Part shown: positions 1 through 10,119 of the stretch, in pieces
How the letters are laid out: the number at the start of each line of letters is the position of its first letter
Numbering within the stretch: position 1 is the stretch's first letter
From: Atopobiaceae bacterium
GTDB taxonomy: Bacteria > Actinomycetota > Coriobacteriia > Coriobacteriales > Atopobiaceae
Assembly: GCA_017941705.1 (NCBI GenBank)
Contig: JAGAVX010000104.1
Coordinates: forward strand, 1 to 55,350
Length of the DNA: 55,350 nucleotides
Direction: 5' to 3'
The notes under the pieces: generated by a model
The model's input: only the letters and a program-made list of their open reading frames with translations
The model's database searches: none
Told to the model about the DNA's origin: nothing
Made by a program: the position numbers and the translations under genes

Positions 1-15
1 CCACACAAGCGCGGT

Positions 16-33
16 CCAGGGGCGCGCCCCCGG
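16..33 (-). terminator. GC-rich hairpin after the GH13-GH77 gene
   Basis: A self-complementary 12-mer at 19-30 is extended by two further C:G pairs. It lies about 50 bases past the stop of the minus-strand GH13-GH77 gene. No T-run follows on the minus strand, so a terminator role is only a guess. The sequence around it resembles the hairpin at 29420-29453. Confidence 0.3.
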
Positions 34-79
34 TGCAACAGTCCTGCGGGCCAGAAGGCCGCGTCATGTCATCACGATC

Positions 80-3000
80 CTACGCCAGACGACCACTTTC
101 CTCCGCCAGCCTGCGCAGGTGGTCACGCGAGGCCTCGAGGTCATCCGCCTTGGCCTGCCACGACCAGTTGCCCTCCGAGACGCCCGGAACGTTCATGCGA
201 TCCCTGTCGTCAAGGCCGAGGACATCCTGCAGCGGCACCATGGCAACCGTCGCCTCGCTCGCAAGCGTCTTGCGCATCAGGTCTGCGGCCAAGTCGACGG
301 CACGCTGGTCTTCGGTGGCATGCATGGGGTCGCCGCCAAAGAAGTGCTGCTCGCACCAGCCCAGCAGCGTCTGCGTGTCATGCGTTCCGCTGTAGGCCAT
401 CTTGCCGGCAGCCGGCACATAGCCCTCGCGCACGTCGCCATCATAGAACTGCACGACGTCCATGCCCGGGAATCCCGTGCTTGCAACCAGCGCGCGCACG
501 GCAGGGGTAATGATGCCCAGGTCCTCGGCGATCACCGGCAACGGGCCAAACTTCTCGTAGGCCGTGCGGAACAGCTCGATGCCAGGGCCAAAGTTCCAAG
601 AGCCCTCCTTGGCCGACTTTCCCTGAGGAACCGTGTAGTACGAGGAGAAGCCCAGGAAGTGGTCGAGGCGCACGTAATCGTACAGCTCGAACATGCGACC
701 CAGACGGCGCATCCACCAGTCGTAGCCCGTCGAACGCATGTGAGGCCAATCGTAGGTTGGGTTGCCCCAGAGCTGACCCTCCTCGGCAAAGGGGTCTGGC
801 GGCGCACCGGCCTGCTTGAACGGCCTTCCGGCCTCGTCCAGGCAGAACAGCTCGCGCTCGCACCAAACATCGGACGAGTCGGCACTCACATACATGGGCA
901 GGTCGCCGATAAGCTTGATGCCGCGCTCGGCGGCGTAGGCATGCAACTCGTCCCACTGGCGCTGGAACTCGTACTGGATCTTGCACTCCAGGCGAATCTC
1001 CTCGGCAAGCTCCGGATCTTCCGAGATGGCCGGGTCATACTCGCGCAACTCCTCGGGCCACAGCCACCACGGCTTTTCCTCGACCTGGGCCTTGATGGCA
1101 CGGAAGGTGGCGTACGGGATCAGCCAGGAGCGGTTCTTCTCGACAAAGGCCTCGTACCCGGGCGTATCGGGAGAAGACGCGAGCTCGGCCAGTGCCTCGC
1201 CGTCCATGCCCTCTGCCCCGCGCAGCCCCTCCACGAGCGCCGCGTTGCCCGCAAAGGCCGACAGGCCCGCGTACGGGGAACCGTACTCGTCGGTGGGATT
1301 GACCGGCAGAACCTGCCAGTAGCGCTGCCCGCAATCGGCAAGGTAGTCGACGAAGCGCTTGGAGGGCTCACCAAGGGTGCCCGGACGTGCGACGACGTCG
1401 CCCTCCTCGGAGGTCGTCACATCGTCGACGTCATTGGGAACGCTCGTGATATGGGCGACAACGCCCATGGCGTGGTCCATGGGAGCCTGCAGACGCACCC
1501 TGTTGTGGAAGTAGATGACAGCGGTGCCCAGAGGCCAAAGGAAGACCTCCGCATCACGGTCGTCGCTGCTCGCGCACGAGTTGGGACGTGCCGCCCGGTT
1601 GTCCGCATACGGGTCGGCAGGAATGACGCTGACCCTGCGTCCCGAGACGACATCGTCGACGGCCTCGCCACAAACCGGCACGCGCACGGTATGGGAGTTC
1701 GACAGGCTGCGGTTGACCAGGATGCAGCAGACGGTGTCATCGCCCTCAGACATGCCGACGCGCCAGAAGCCGAGCACGTCGTCGCCCACGGCAAACGGCT
1801 TAAAGTTGCCGTTGGCAAGGGGGCTCGCCGCCTTGCGGATGGCGATGGCGTTGCGGTAGATGGTGCGGCAGTTGACGTCAATGTTGTCCCACGGATACGG
1901 GGCGCGGCAGTACGGGTCGGCGTAGCCTTCCATGCCGGCCTCGTCGCCATAGTAGACGCAGGGCACGCCGGGAAGGGTCATCTGCAGCAGGGTCGCCGCC
2001 CAAAGTCGACTGACTGCCAGGCTCTTCTTGCCCTCGTCGAGGCGATAGTGGTAGCGCTCGTCATCAGAGAGCATCGAGCGGTGCGGCGAGTCACCCAGAA
2101 TGGTGAGCAGGCGAATGCGGTCATGGCTGCCAAGCAGGTTGAGGCACGACAGGAACGGCTCGCGCGGATAGTTCTCGCACAGCTGCTGCATGAGGTTGGC
2201 CGCCTCGCCCGCGGTGGCGCGCAGGGTGAGGAAGTCCAGGATCGCATGGCGCAGCGGATAGTTCATGGTGCCGTCAAGCTCGTCACCCTGGAAGTACTTG
2301 CGCAGCTTGCCATAGGCATGCTTGTTGGTGGCATCCTCCCATACCTCGCCTATGAGCAGCGAGTCGGGCTTCTCGGCCAGCGCGGCCGCCTTGATGCCAC
2401 GGATGAAGTCATCAGGCAGCTCGTCGGCCACGTCGAGGCGCCAGCCGCGTGCGCCAGCACGAAGCCACGTGCGCACGACACCGTTCTCGCCACAGATGAA
2501 CTCGCGATAGGTGGGATCCTCCTCGTTGACGTCAGGCAGGTCGGGATTGCCCCACCAGCCGCTGTAGGTCCCATCCTCGTTGAAGTTGAACCAGCCACGA
2601 TACGGCGAGTCCTCGCCCTGGTAGGCGCCCTTTTCGGGATAGTTGCCATAGTAGTTGAAGTAGCGCGAGTCACGACCGGTATGGTTGAAGACGCCATCCA
2701 GAATGATCGAGATGCCATGCTCGGCAGCGTCGGCGCAGAGCCGCTCAAAGTCCTCCTTGGTGCCGAGCATTGGGTCGACCTGCATGTAGTCGGCCGTGTC
2801 ATAGCGATGGTTGGACTGTGCAAGGAAGATCGGGTTGAGATAGATGGCTGTTATGCCCATCGACTCGAGGTAATCCAGCTTTCCGCGAATGCCCTCGAAC
2901 GAGCCACCATACATGTCCCAGCTCTTGATGTCGCCATTGGGCTGGCGATCATAGCGTGGATAGGCGTTCCAGTCGTCCACGATACGCCTCGGAATGCCCT

Positions 3001-3514
3001 TGTGCTGGTCATCGATGGCCGCCTCGGCGCGCTCGCGCCAGTTCTCGTCGCGGGCAAAGCGGTCAGGGAAGATCTGGTACACGATGGCATCCTTGTACCA
3101 CGTGGGCAGCTCCTCGCGCTTCTGGTCGTAGACGGTTATCTGGAACGAAGGCGGAACGCCGTAGGCAAAGGCTCCCTCTCCGACCTGGCTGCCCTCACGA
3201 GCGCCATAGCGCCAGACGCTGCCGTCGGCAGCCTTCACGTTGAACGAATACCACAGGATATCCGGCTCTTTGGGCTTGTAGGACACCTCAAACCTGATGC
3301 CGCCATCCTCGATTTGCTTATCGCTGCGGTGCATTGCGACGAGCTTCTCGTGCCCGCCGTTCTCCTCGGACTCGTCCTCGACCCAGAGATGCAGCTCGGC
3401 CTCGGCCTCGGGCTCGTCCCAAACGTCAATGGCAAGGGTAACCTCGTTGCCCAGCTGCACAGCTCCAAACGGGCTGCGATAGTCCCTGCTCCATGAAATG
3501 TGTCGGGCTCTCAT
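80..3514 (-). CDS. GH13 alpha-glucosidase/neopullulanase-like enzyme fused to 4-alpha-glucanotransferase (MalQ, GH77)
   Basis: An 1144-residue protein joining two cytoplasmic alpha-glucan enzymes. Residues 1-125 look like an N-terminal beta domain. Residues 135-670 are a GH13 barrel with DGVFNHTG (273-280), nucleophile D361 in GWRLD, acid/base E390 in GEVW and D465 in GSHD. Residues 680-1144 are GH77 with nucleophile D951 in RLDH, acid E997 in AEDLG and D1046 in SGTHD. All catalytic residues of both halves are present, so both should be active. Expected roles are hydrolysis of branched or linear maltodextrins (GH13) and disproportionation of malto-oligosaccharides (GH77), that is, processing of the dextrins left by glycogen phosphorylase. 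The ATG has GGGGGAGG seven bases upstream. The gene sits downstream of glgA beyond a terminator, so it probably has its own promoter in 3515-3729. The exact GH13 specificity is not certain. Confidence 0.9.
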   Translation of the reverse strand: MRARHISWSRDYRSPFGAVQLGNEVTLAIDVWDEPEAEAELHLWVEDESEENGGHEKLVAMHRSDKQIEDGGIRFEVSYKPKEPDILWYSFNVKAADGSVWRYGAREGSQVGEGAFAYGVPPSFQITVYDQKREELPTWYKDAIVYQIFPDRFARDENWRERAEAAIDDQHKGIPRRIVDDWNAYPRYDRQPNGDIKSWDMYGGSFEGIRGKLDYLESMGITAIYLNPIFLAQSNHRYDTADYMQVDPMLGTKEDFERLCADAAEHGISIILDGVFNHTGRDSRYFNYYGNYPEKGAYQGEDSPYRGWFNFNEDGTYSGWWGNPDLPDVNEEDPTYREFICGENGVVRTWLRAGARGWRLDVADELPDDFIRGIKAAALAEKPDSLLIGEVWEDATNKHAYGKLRKYFQGDELDGTMNYPLRHAILDFLTLRATAGEAANLMQQLCENYPREPFLSCLNLLGSHDRIRLLTILGDSPHRSMLSDDERYHYRLDEGKKSLAVSRLWAATLLQMTLPGVPCVYYGDEAGMEGYADPYCRAPYPWDNIDVNCRTIYRNAIAIRKAASPLANGNFKPFAVGDDVLGFWRVGMSEGDDTVCCILVNRSLSNSHTVRVPVCGEAVDDVVSGRRVSVIPADPYADNRAARPNSCASSDDRDAEVFLWPLGTAVIYFHNRVRLQAPMDHAMGVVAHITSVPNDVDDVTTSEEGDVVARPGTLGEPSKRFVDYLADCGQRYWQVLPVNPTDEYGSPYAGLSAFAGNAALVEGLRGAEGMDGEALAELASSPDTPGYEAFVEKNRSWLIPYATFRAIKAQVEEKPWWLWPEELREYDPAISEDPELAEEIRLECKIQYEFQRQWDELHAYAAERGIKLIGDLPMYVSADSSDVWCERELFCLDEAGRPFKQAGAPPDPFAEEGQLWGNPTYDWPHMRSTGYDWWMRRLGRMFELYDYVRLDHFLGFSSYYTVPQGKSAKEGSWNFGPGIELFRTAYEKFGPLPVIAEDLGIITPAVRALVASTGFPGMDVVQFYDGDVREGYVPAAGKMAYSGTHDTQTLLGWCEQHFFGGDPMHATEDQRAVDLAADLMRKTLASEATVAMVPLQDVLGLDDRDRMNVPGVSEGNWSWQAKADDLEASRDHLRRLAEESGRLA

Positions 3515-3614
3515 TCATCAGCCTCCCCCATGTAGACACATAAGCTTTAATAGGATAGCGCACCCGTCCGTTTCTGGCACACGTAATCGCGGGCAACGAC
3601 AAGAGACCGACCGC

Positions 3615-3690
3615 GGCACGCTTGCTCCCCGGGAGCTACTGTGCCACCGGACTTCCAGTGGCACAGTAGTTCCCGGGGAGCAAGCGTGCC
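3615..3690. repeat. Long near-perfect inverted repeat (33-bp arms, 10-bp loop)
   Basis: Arms at 3615-3647 and 3658-3690 are complementary with one mismatch. The element lies between the glgA terminator and the start of the GH13-GH77 gene, so it would sit in that gene's promoter or 5' leader. It has no adjoining T-run, so it does not look like a simple terminator. The arms contain the 11-mer CACAGTAGTTC, which also occurs in the arms of the repeats at 13584-13741 and 14867-15027. Confidence 0.85.
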
Positions 3691-3729
3691 AGGTCCTTTT
3701 CGCAGGGGTCGTGAGAGACCATGCGCCAT

Positions 3730-3760
3730 AAAAAACGGACCCCTCACAGGAGGGGCCCGT
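3730..3760 (-). terminator. Rho-independent terminator of glgA
   Basis: On the minus strand an ACGGGCCCCT...AGGGGTCCGT stem is followed directly by six T residues. It begins about 35 bases past the glgA stop. Confidence 0.85.
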
Positions 3761-3794
3761 AGCCAAAGCTATGAGAGAAGAACCGCGTCAGGCA

Positions 3795-5288
3795 CTAGTC
3801 CTTCTTCTTCTGCCAGCGAATGATCTCGGGATGGAGGTCATGGTAGATGTCCATGTACTCGTCAGCACGAATATCCCAGCCAAAGTCGGCTTCCATGGCC
3901 TGGGTCTGCAGCTGCTTCCATGCGTCGGCGTCAGTCCAGAAGATCTCGCAGGCGTCGAGCAGCGAAGCAGCCATCTCGTCGGCGTTCATGTTGGCAAAGC
4001 TGAAGCCCGTGCCCTCGCCAGTGTACTTGTTGTACGGCTTGACGGAGTCCTGCAGGCCGCCAGTCTCGCGAACGACGGGAAGCGTGCCGTAGCGCATGGC
4101 GATCATCTGGGACAGGCCGCAGGGCTCGAACTCGGACGGCATGAGCAGCAGGTCGCCGCCGGCGTACATACGATGGCTGAGCGCGTTGTCAAAGGCGATG
4201 ATGGCGCGCATCTGGTCACCGTAGGTGTAGTCGAAGTACTGGAAGGCCTCCTCTTGGTCACGGTCGCCCGTGCCGAGAATGGCAACCTGGACGCCGCGCT
4301 CCATGATGTAGTTCATGGCATAGCGCACCAGGCCAAGGCCCTTCTGGTTGGTAAGGCGGCCGATCATGACCACGAGCGGGCGCGTCGGATCCTGGGCAAG
4401 GCCAAGCTCCTCCTGCAGGAGACGCTTGTTCTCGGCCTTCTTCTCAAGCGACTTGATGTCGTAGTTGACCTCGACCATTGGGTCGGTCGCGGGGTTCCAG
4501 GTGTCCACGTCGATGCCGTTGAGGATGCCGCGCAGCACGGAGGAGCGACGACGGAAGATGTCGTCCATGCCCTCGCCGTAGAACGGCATCTGCAGCTCGT
4601 TGGCATAGCTGGGGCTGACCGTTGTGATGATGTCGGCGTAGCAGAGGGCGCCCTTCATGTAGTTGATGGAGTCGCGATCGCAATACAGCTGACCAGCCGC
4701 GGTGGGGTTGTCGGCAAGGCCGAGGATGTCCTCGAGGACCTTGTCGGAATACTGGCCCTGGAACTTGACGTTATGCACGGTGAAGACGGTCTTCACGTTG
4801 CGGCAGGCCTCGATCTCCTGGTAGAACTCACGCAGGAACACGCAGGCCATGGCCGTCTGCCAGTCATTGCAGTGCAGGATGTCGCACTGAAGCTCGGGGA
4901 GCCACTGGATGGCCTCGCAGATGGCCTTGGAGAAGAACGCATAGCGCTCGCCATCGTCAAAATAGCCGTACAGGCTGTCGCGCTTGAAGTAGGCCTCGTT
5001 GTCCACGAAGTAGAAGTCGATGCCCTCATAGGTGAGCTTGTCGATGCCGCAGTAGACGCTGCGCCACGCCAGAGGAACGTAGAACTCGGCGATGTGCTGC
5101 ATCTGGGAGGTGTACTCCTCGGAGATGGTGCCGTACTTGGGCAGAATCACGGCCGCCTTCGCGCCGGCTGCCTTGAGGGCCTGCGGCAGCGAGCCAGCCA
5201 CGTCGGCAAGGCCACCGGTCTTGACGAACGGAACGGCCTCGGAGGCCGCAAAGAGGATCTTGATCTTTCTTCTAGTCTTGTCAGCCAC
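3795..5288 (-). CDS. glgA: Glycogen synthase (ADP-glucose type, GT5)
   Basis: A 497-residue protein, close to the usual ~480-500 for bacterial GlgA. It transfers glucose from ADP-glucose to the non-reducing end of alpha-1,4-glucan in the cytoplasm. The N-terminal nucleotide-sugar motif VKTGGLADV (from about residue 22) and the C-terminal acceptor-loop sequence EPCGLSQMIAMRYG typical of GT5 synthases are both present. The start is GTG (5286-5288), with GGAG about nine bases upstream. A terminator precedes the gene (5369-5413) and another follows it (3730-3760), so it is either transcribed alone or by readthrough from glgB-P-C-D. It works with GlgC/GlgD, which supply ADP-glucose, and GlgB, which adds branches. 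Confidence 0.96.
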   Translation of the reverse strand: MADKTRRKIKILFAASEAVPFVKTGGLADVAGSLPQALKAAGAKAAVILPKYGTISEEYTSQMQHIAEFYVPLAWRSVYCGIDKLTYEGIDFYFVDNEAYFKRDSLYGYFDDGERYAFFSKAICEAIQWLPELQCDILHCNDWQTAMACVFLREFYQEIEACRNVKTVFTVHNVKFQGQYSDKVLEDILGLADNPTAAGQLYCDRDSINYMKGALCYADIITTVSPSYANELQMPFYGEGMDDIFRRRSSVLRGILNGIDVDTWNPATDPMVEVNYDIKSLEKKAENKRLLQEELGLAQDPTRPLVVMIGRLTNQKGLGLVRYAMNYIMERGVQVAILGTGDRDQEEAFQYFDYTYGDQMRAIIAFDNALSHRMYAGGDLLLMPSEFEPCGLSQMIAMRYGTLPVVRETGGLQDSVKPYNKYTGEGTGFSFANMNADEMAASLLDACEIFWTDADAWKQLQTQAMEADFGWDIRADEYMDIYHDLHPEIIRWQKKKD

Positions 5289-5368
5289 TGTTGGTCACTC
5301 CTTTACCTGTGTGTGGTGCACAAGTGTCGACCGGGCCTCACACGATGGAATGACCGCGCACGGCCCAT

Positions 5369-5413
5369 AAAAAAGACCGGGCGCGAGCGCGGAAAGCCCG
5401 CACTCGCGCCCGG
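5369..5413 (-). terminator. Rho-independent terminator after glgD
   Basis: A long CCGGGCGCGAG...CTCGCGCCCGG stem on the minus strand is followed by TCTTTTTT. It begins ten bases past the glgD stop and separates glgB-P-C-D from glgA. Confidence 0.9.
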
Positions 5414-5423
5414 CGCGCAAATC

Positions 5424-6509
5424 TTAGCCCTTGTCCTTGATGAAGATCGCGGACTCGGTACCCTTGATCTCGGTGCCCTCGGGCACGACGTTGTTGCGGT
5501 CGACAATCGCGTACTCGACGGTCGCGCCGCTCTTAATGGTGCAACCCTGCATGATGATGGCGTTATTGACGACAGCGCCCTTCTCGACGACGACGCCACG
5601 GCCGAGGATCGAGTTGGTGACGGTGCCAGCAACGCGGCAGCTGCCGGAGATGCGGGAGTTGGTGACCTTGGCGCCAGTGATGAACTTGGCAGGCTGGTTG
5701 TCGTGAGCCTTGGTCTTGATCGGGCGCACGGAGAACAGCTCGTGGGTGATCTTGGGGTCGAGCATGTCCATGTTGGCCTTGAAGTAGGTGTCCTTGTTGA
5801 AGATCGGGGCGGCGTAGCCCTCGAAGTCGAACGCCTGGACGTTGACGCGGTCATAGTCGCCGGCGAGGGCCTCGAAGAGGTCCAGATAGTCGTTGGCGGC
5901 ATACCAGTCGAGGAGCTCGAGGAGCTTCTCGCGACCGATGACGAAGCAGTCGAGGAAGGCGGTGTCACCAAAGACGGCACCGTGCTTGACGCCCTTGACG
6001 CGACCGTCGGCAACCTCAAAGCTGCAGACGTCGACGTCCTTGTCGCGAGCAGCCTGGGTCAGGACGGTGATGTCGGCGCCGGAGGCCTTGTGAGCCTCAA
6101 ACAGGTCGTTGTAGTCGACGTTGTAGATCCAGTTGCACGCGGAGACGGCCACGAGCTCTGCGGTGTCGCGCTCAAGGAAGATCTTGTTGTGAGCGAGGTC
6201 ACGCAGCAGGAAGCGGGATCCGGTGCGGGAGGTGCCGAATGCGGAGCCGGGCAGGATGAACAGGCCGCCACCCTTGCGGGTGAGCTCCCACTCGCGGCCG
6301 GAGCCGACGTGATCGATGAGGGAGCGGTAGTTGTACGGCATAACCATGCCGACAGTGCGAATGCCGCAGTTCACCATGTTCGAGAGCGCGAAGTCAACGG
6401 CGCGATAGCGGCCGAGGAACGGGATCGAGGCAGCCGGACGGCTGTCCGTGAGGGGGCTCGGGAACTTGGTGGAGTAGTTTGCGGTGATGAGACCGATTGC
6501 CTTGGCCAT
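5424..6509 (-). CDS. glgD: Glucose-1-phosphate adenylyltransferase regulatory subunit GlgD
   Basis: A 361-residue ADP-glucose pyrophosphorylase homologue. The N-terminus reads GLITANYSTKFPSPLTDSRP where catalytic GlgC has GGxGxRLxxLTxxxAKPAV, so the nucleotide-binding glycine loop is lost. That is the signature of GlgD, the non-catalytic partner that forms a GlgC/GlgD heterotetramer in Firmicutes and raises activity. FLGRYRAVDFALSNMVNCGI (from about residue 30) matches the family, and the C-terminus is a left-handed beta-helix of hexapeptide repeats. The ATG lies three bases after the glgC stop, and its ribosome site (AAAGGAGGAG) is inside the end of glgC, so the two are translationally coupled. 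The transcript ends at the terminator at 5369-5413. Confidence 0.94.
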   Translation of the reverse strand: MAKAIGLITANYSTKFPSPLTDSRPAASIPFLGRYRAVDFALSNMVNCGIRTVGMVMPYNYRSLIDHVGSGREWELTRKGGGLFILPGSAFGTSRTGSRFLLRDLAHNKIFLERDTAELVAVSACNWIYNVDYNDLFEAHKASGADITVLTQAARDKDVDVCSFEVADGRVKGVKHGAVFGDTAFLDCFVIGREKLLELLDWYAANDYLDLFEALAGDYDRVNVQAFDFEGYAAPIFNKDTYFKANMDMLDPKITHELFSVRPIKTKAHDNQPAKFITGAKVTNSRISGSCRVAGTVTNSILGRGVVVEKGAVVNNAIIMQGCTIKSGATVEYAIVDRNNVVPEGTEIKGTESAIFIKDKG

Positions 6510-6512
6510 CGT

Positions 6513-7649
6513 CTACTCCTCCTTTCCGATAACAACGTTGTTGCCACAGAAGGCGTAATCCTTGCCCTCGTCGGCGCTACCAAACTCGACGCCCTCTTCG
6601 ATCGTGGAGTTCTCGCCCACGATGGCGTTGATCACCTTGGCGCCGTCCTTGACGATGGCACCCGGCAGCAGGACGGAGTCCTTGACCACGGCGCCCTTGC
6701 CGATGACGGAGTCAATGGAGATCACCGAGTGGATGGCGTCGCCGTAGATCTTGGTGCCGTTGCCCACGATGCAGTCATCCACCTTGGCGTCCGGACCGAA
6801 GTATGCCGGCGGATACGACAAGGTGTTGGACATGATCGGGAAGTCCTTGGCGTACAGGTCGAAGGACGGCTTTTCGCCAAGAAGCTCCATCGAGGTCTCG
6901 TGGAAGGAGGCGATGGTGCCCACGTCGCGCCAGAAGCCCTCGAACTCGTAGGTGTACAGACGGCGACCGTCGGCCAGCAGCTTGGGGATGATGTTGCCGC
7001 CAAAGTCGTGCTCGGACTCGGGGTCCTCGGCGTCAAGGCGGAGCTCGTCAACCAGCAGCTGCTTGTTGAAGATGTAGATGCCCATGGAAGCCAGGTTGCT
7101 CTTGGGCACAGGCGGCTTCTCCTGGAACTCGGTGATGCGGCCGGTCTCGTCAGCAACGAGCAGGCCAAAGCGGGACGCGTCCTCCCAAGGCACGGCCATG
7201 ACGGCGATGGTGAGGTCAGCGTTGTTCTTCTTGTGCGTCGCCAGCATGTCGGCATAGTCCATGCGGCAAAGGGCGTCGCCCGAGAGGATGATGACGTAAT
7301 CAGGATCGTTCAGCTCGATGTACTCGAGGTTCTGCGTCACAGCGTCGGCCGTGCCGGCATACCAAGAGCCGCCCTTCTGGGTAGCGTAGGGCGGAAGGAT
7401 GGCGATGCCGTCCTCCAGGTTCCAGGCAGTGCCCGTCCCCAGATACGAGTGAAGCAGATACGGCCGGTACTGCGTCAGGACACCAACGGAATTGATGCCG
7501 GAGTTGGCGCAGTTGGAGAGGGCGAAGTCGATGATGCGGTACTTAGCACCAAACGACACCGCCGGCTTTGCTACGTCCTTCGTGAGGTCGTAGAGTCGGC
7601 TGCCCTGCCCGCCGGCAAGAAGCATTGCTAGGCATTCCTTCTTGCTCAT
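6513..7649 (-). CDS. glgC: Glucose-1-phosphate adenylyltransferase catalytic subunit
   Basis: A 378-residue enzyme making ADP-glucose from ATP and glucose-1-phosphate, the committed step of glycogen synthesis. The N-terminus carries the full glycine loop and substrate Lys motif ([20 protein letters not shown]), and [15 protein letters not shown] follows. The C-terminus has the hexapeptide beta-helix. The open frame runs 11 codons further upstream, but the ATG at 7649 has AAAGGAGAG at the right distance and is the better start. It begins 29 bases after the glgP stop and ends three bases before glgD. Confidence 0.95.
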   Translation of the reverse strand: MSKKECLAMLLAGGQGSRLYDLTKDVAKPAVSFGAKYRIIDFALSNCANSGINSVGVLTQYRPYLLHSYLGTGTAWNLEDGIAILPPYATQKGGSWYAGTADAVTQNLEYIELNDPDYVIILSGDALCRMDYADMLATHKKNNADLTIAVMAVPWEDASRFGLLVADETGRITEFQEKPPVPKSNLASMGIYIFNKQLLVDELRLDAEDPESEHDFGGNIIPKLLADGRRLYTYEFEGFWRDVGTIASFHETSMELLGEKPSFDLYAKDFPIMSNTLSYPPAYFGPDAKVDDCIVGNGTKIYGDAIHSVISIDSVIGKGAVVKDSVLLPGAIVKDGAKVINAIVGENSTIEEGVEFGSADEGKDYAFCGNNVVIGKEE

Positions 7650-7678
7650 AGAACTCTCCTTTCGTTCTAACCCGCAGA

Positions 7679-10102
7679 TCACTTACCAATATGCCAAACG
7701 TCATCCGCATATTCAGCAATGGTTCGGTCACTGGAGAAATAACCCGACCGAGCAGTGTTGTGAATAGCGGACTTGTTCCATGCACGGCGATCGGCGTAGC
7801 TGTTGGTCAGCTCGCTCCACGCCTCGACATAGGAGTAGAAGTCCTTCAGGACCAGATCGTGGTCGTTGTTGACCATGAGCTCGTCGCGAATGGACTCGAA
7901 GTTGCCGGAAAGGTGCGCCAGCGTTCCGTCGGTCAGCTCGTCGATGACGCGGCCGATGCGGCCACGGTCGGCGTTGTAGACGTCCCAGGCGTAGTACGAA
8001 CCACTCGCACGCAGGGCGTCGACCTCCTCGGTACGCAAGCCGAAGATCTTGATGTTGTCCTCGCCCACCAGGTCGCAGATCTCGACGTTCGCGCCGTCGT
8101 AGGTGCCCAGCGTGATCGCGCCGTTCATCATGAGCTTCATGTTGGACGTGCCGGAGGCCTCGGAACCGGCCCAGCTGATCTGCTCGGAGATCTCGGTCGC
8201 CGGGTAGATGAGCTCGGCATTGGACACGGCAAAGTTGGGCACGAAGGCGACCTGGATCTTGTCACTCACGCGCTTGTCGTTGTTGATGGCCTCGGCGATG
8301 GAGTTGATGAGGCGGATGACCTCCTTGGCAAAGGTGTAGCTCTGGGCTGCCTTGCCGGAGAAGATGAAGGCTGTCGGCGTCGGGTCAAAGCTGGGGTCCG
8401 ACAGGATGCGGTTGTAGATGTCCAGGATCTTGAAGGCGTTGAGCAGCTGGCGCTTGTAGGCGTGGAAGCGCTTCACCTGCACGTCAAAGACCTTGGTCGT
8501 GTCGAGCACGACGCCCGTGGTCTTCTTGACGTAGTCGGCGAGGCGCTGCTTGTCCCACTGCTTTGCGTCCTCGAAGGCATCCAGGAAGCTGGGGTCGTTC
8601 TCGAACTTGACCAGGCGCTCGAGCTCGGTGGCGTCGTCAAGCCACTCGTCGCCGATGGCCTCGGTGATGAGGCGCGCGTAGGGCGGGTTCGCGTTGCCCA
8701 GGAAGCGGCGATGGCTCACGCCGTTGGTCTTGTTGTTGAACTTCTCGGGCGTGATGTCGTAGAAGCCCTTGAGGACCGTCTCCTTGATGATGTTGGTGTG
8801 CAGCTCGGAAACGCCGTTGACCGCATGGGCGAAGATGACCGAGAGGTTGGCCATGCGAGCCACGCCGTCCCACAGGATGGCGTTCTGCGAGAGCAGCTCG
8901 GTCCAGTTCTCCTTGTCGTGCGGGAAGTTCTCGCGATAGCGGCGGTCGATCTCCTCGATGAACATGTACGTGCGCGGGATGAGCGTGCGCAGCGTGGAGA
9001 TGGGCCACTTCTCGAGCGCCTCGGGCATGACGGTGTGGTTGGTGTACGAGATCGTCTCGCAGGCGATCTTGAAGGCCAGGTCGAAGTCGACACCCTTCTC
9101 GTCGACCAGCAGGCGCATGAGCTCGGGGCCACAGAGCGCCGGGTGCGTGTCGTTGGTGTGGATGCAGACGTGCTTGCCGAGCTCGGCCCAGTTGTCGCCG
9201 TACTCTTGCTCGTAGGTGCGCAGGATGGTCTGCAGGCCAGCGGAGACAAAGAGGTACTCCTGCTTGAGGCGCAGCAGCTTGCCATGCTCGCCGGCGTCGG
9301 CCGGGTACAGAATCGTGGAGATGGCCTCGACGTCAGAGCGGAACTTCATGGCGCCAGCGTAGTCGCCGGCGTTGAAGGCGTCCAGGTCGAAGTCCTCGCG
9401 GTAGGGCTCGGCAGACCAGAGACGAAGGTTGTTGATCGTCTTTCCGCCGTAACCGACCACGGGCACGTCATAGGGAACGGCCAGGACCTTCTCGCCGCCC
9501 TCCTGGGTGAACCAGAAGCGGCCATTCTCCTCGTGGCGCTCGACATGGCCGCCAAACTGGACGACCACGGCACTGTCGGTCTTCTTGGTCTCCCAGGGAT
9601 AGCCGTGGGACAGCCAGTTGTCAGACTTCTCGACCTGACGGCCGTCCTTGATCTCCTGCCTAAACAGGCCGTAGCGATAGCGCATGCCATTGCCGTAGCC
9701 GGCGATGCCGTTGTGGGCCATCGAGTCGAGGAAGCATGCGGCAAGACGGCCAAGACCGCCGTTGCCCAGGCCGGGGTCGCCCTCACGACGCAGGATGTCA
9801 TCGAGGTCGGCGCCCATCTCGGCGACGGCCTCCTCGACCTCGTCACGAATGCCAAAGTTGAGGAGGTAGTTGTCCAGCAGCGGTCCGATCAGGAACTCAA
9901 GAGAGAAGTAGTAGACCTTCTTCATGTTCTTGGTGTCCATCTCGCCCTTCAGCTCGTTGGCCTTCTCGGCGATGAGCTCGGCGAGGACGAAGAACCGCTC
10001 GCGGTCGCGGCACTTGTCGAACGACTTGCCATACTTGGCGCGGCAAGCGCGACGGTACTGCTTGATGAAGTCCGCCTTGTTTTCAAATAGATTCTGCTGC
10101 AT
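7679..10102 (-). CDS. glgP: Glycogen/maltodextrin phosphorylase (GT35)
   Basis: An 807-residue PLP enzyme that releases glucose-1-phosphate from alpha-1,4-glucan chains in the cytoplasm. The PLP-binding motif [14 protein letters not shown] is present with the Schiff-base lysine at about residue 656. [17 protein letters not shown] near the N-terminus is the family signature. Length is normal. It follows glgB with a 60-base gap containing an inverted repeat (10120-10151) and precedes glgC by 29 bases, so synthesis and breakdown enzymes share a transcript. Control of flux is therefore likely to be at the protein level or by the hairpin. Confidence 0.96.
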   Translation of the reverse strand: MQQNLFENKADFIKQYRRACRAKYGKSFDKCRDRERFFVLAELIAEKANELKGEMDTKNMKKVYYFSLEFLIGPLLDNYLLNFGIRDEVEEAVAEMGADLDDILRREGDPGLGNGGLGRLAACFLDSMAHNGIAGYGNGMRYRYGLFRQEIKDGRQVEKSDNWLSHGYPWETKKTDSAVVVQFGGHVERHEENGRFWFTQEGGEKVLAVPYDVPVVGYGGKTINNLRLWSAEPYREDFDLDAFNAGDYAGAMKFRSDVEAISTILYPADAGEHGKLLRLKQEYLFVSAGLQTILRTYEQEYGDNWAELGKHVCIHTNDTHPALCGPELMRLLVDEKGVDFDLAFKIACETISYTNHTVMPEALEKWPISTLRTLIPRTYMFIEEIDRRYRENFPHDKENWTELLSQNAILWDGVARMANLSVIFAHAVNGVSELHTNIIKETVLKGFYDITPEKFNNKTNGVSHRRFLGNANPPYARLITEAIGDEWLDDATELERLVKFENDPSFLDAFEDAKQWDKQRLADYVKKTTGVVLDTTKVFDVQVKRFHAYKRQLLNAFKILDIYNRILSDPSFDPTPTAFIFSGKAAQSYTFAKEVIRLINSIAEAINNDKRVSDKIQVAFVPNFAVSNAELIYPATEISEQISWAGSEASGTSNMKLMMNGAITLGTYDGANVEICDLVGEDNIKIFGLRTEEVDALRASGSYYAWDVYNADRGRIGRVIDELTDGTLAHLSGNFESIRDELMVNNDHDLVLKDFYSYVEAWSELTNSYADRRAWNKSAIHNTARSGYFSSDRTIAEYADDVWHIGK

Positions 10103-10119
10103 TACTATCCTTTGTTCGC

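Noticed and set aside
119..3496. A 1125-codon open frame antisense to the GH13-GH77 gene
   Set aside because: Same artefact: no family motif, and the opposite strand encodes complete catalytic domains.
3771..7631. A 1286-codon open frame on the plus strand across glgA, glgD and glgC
   Set aside because: It is antisense to three well-identified genes and runs through their terminators. The protein is a Val/Leu/Asp/Gly-rich composition artefact typical of high-GC DNA.
7691..10090. A 799-codon open frame antisense to glgP
   Set aside because: It mirrors the glgP codon pattern and has no recognisable domain.
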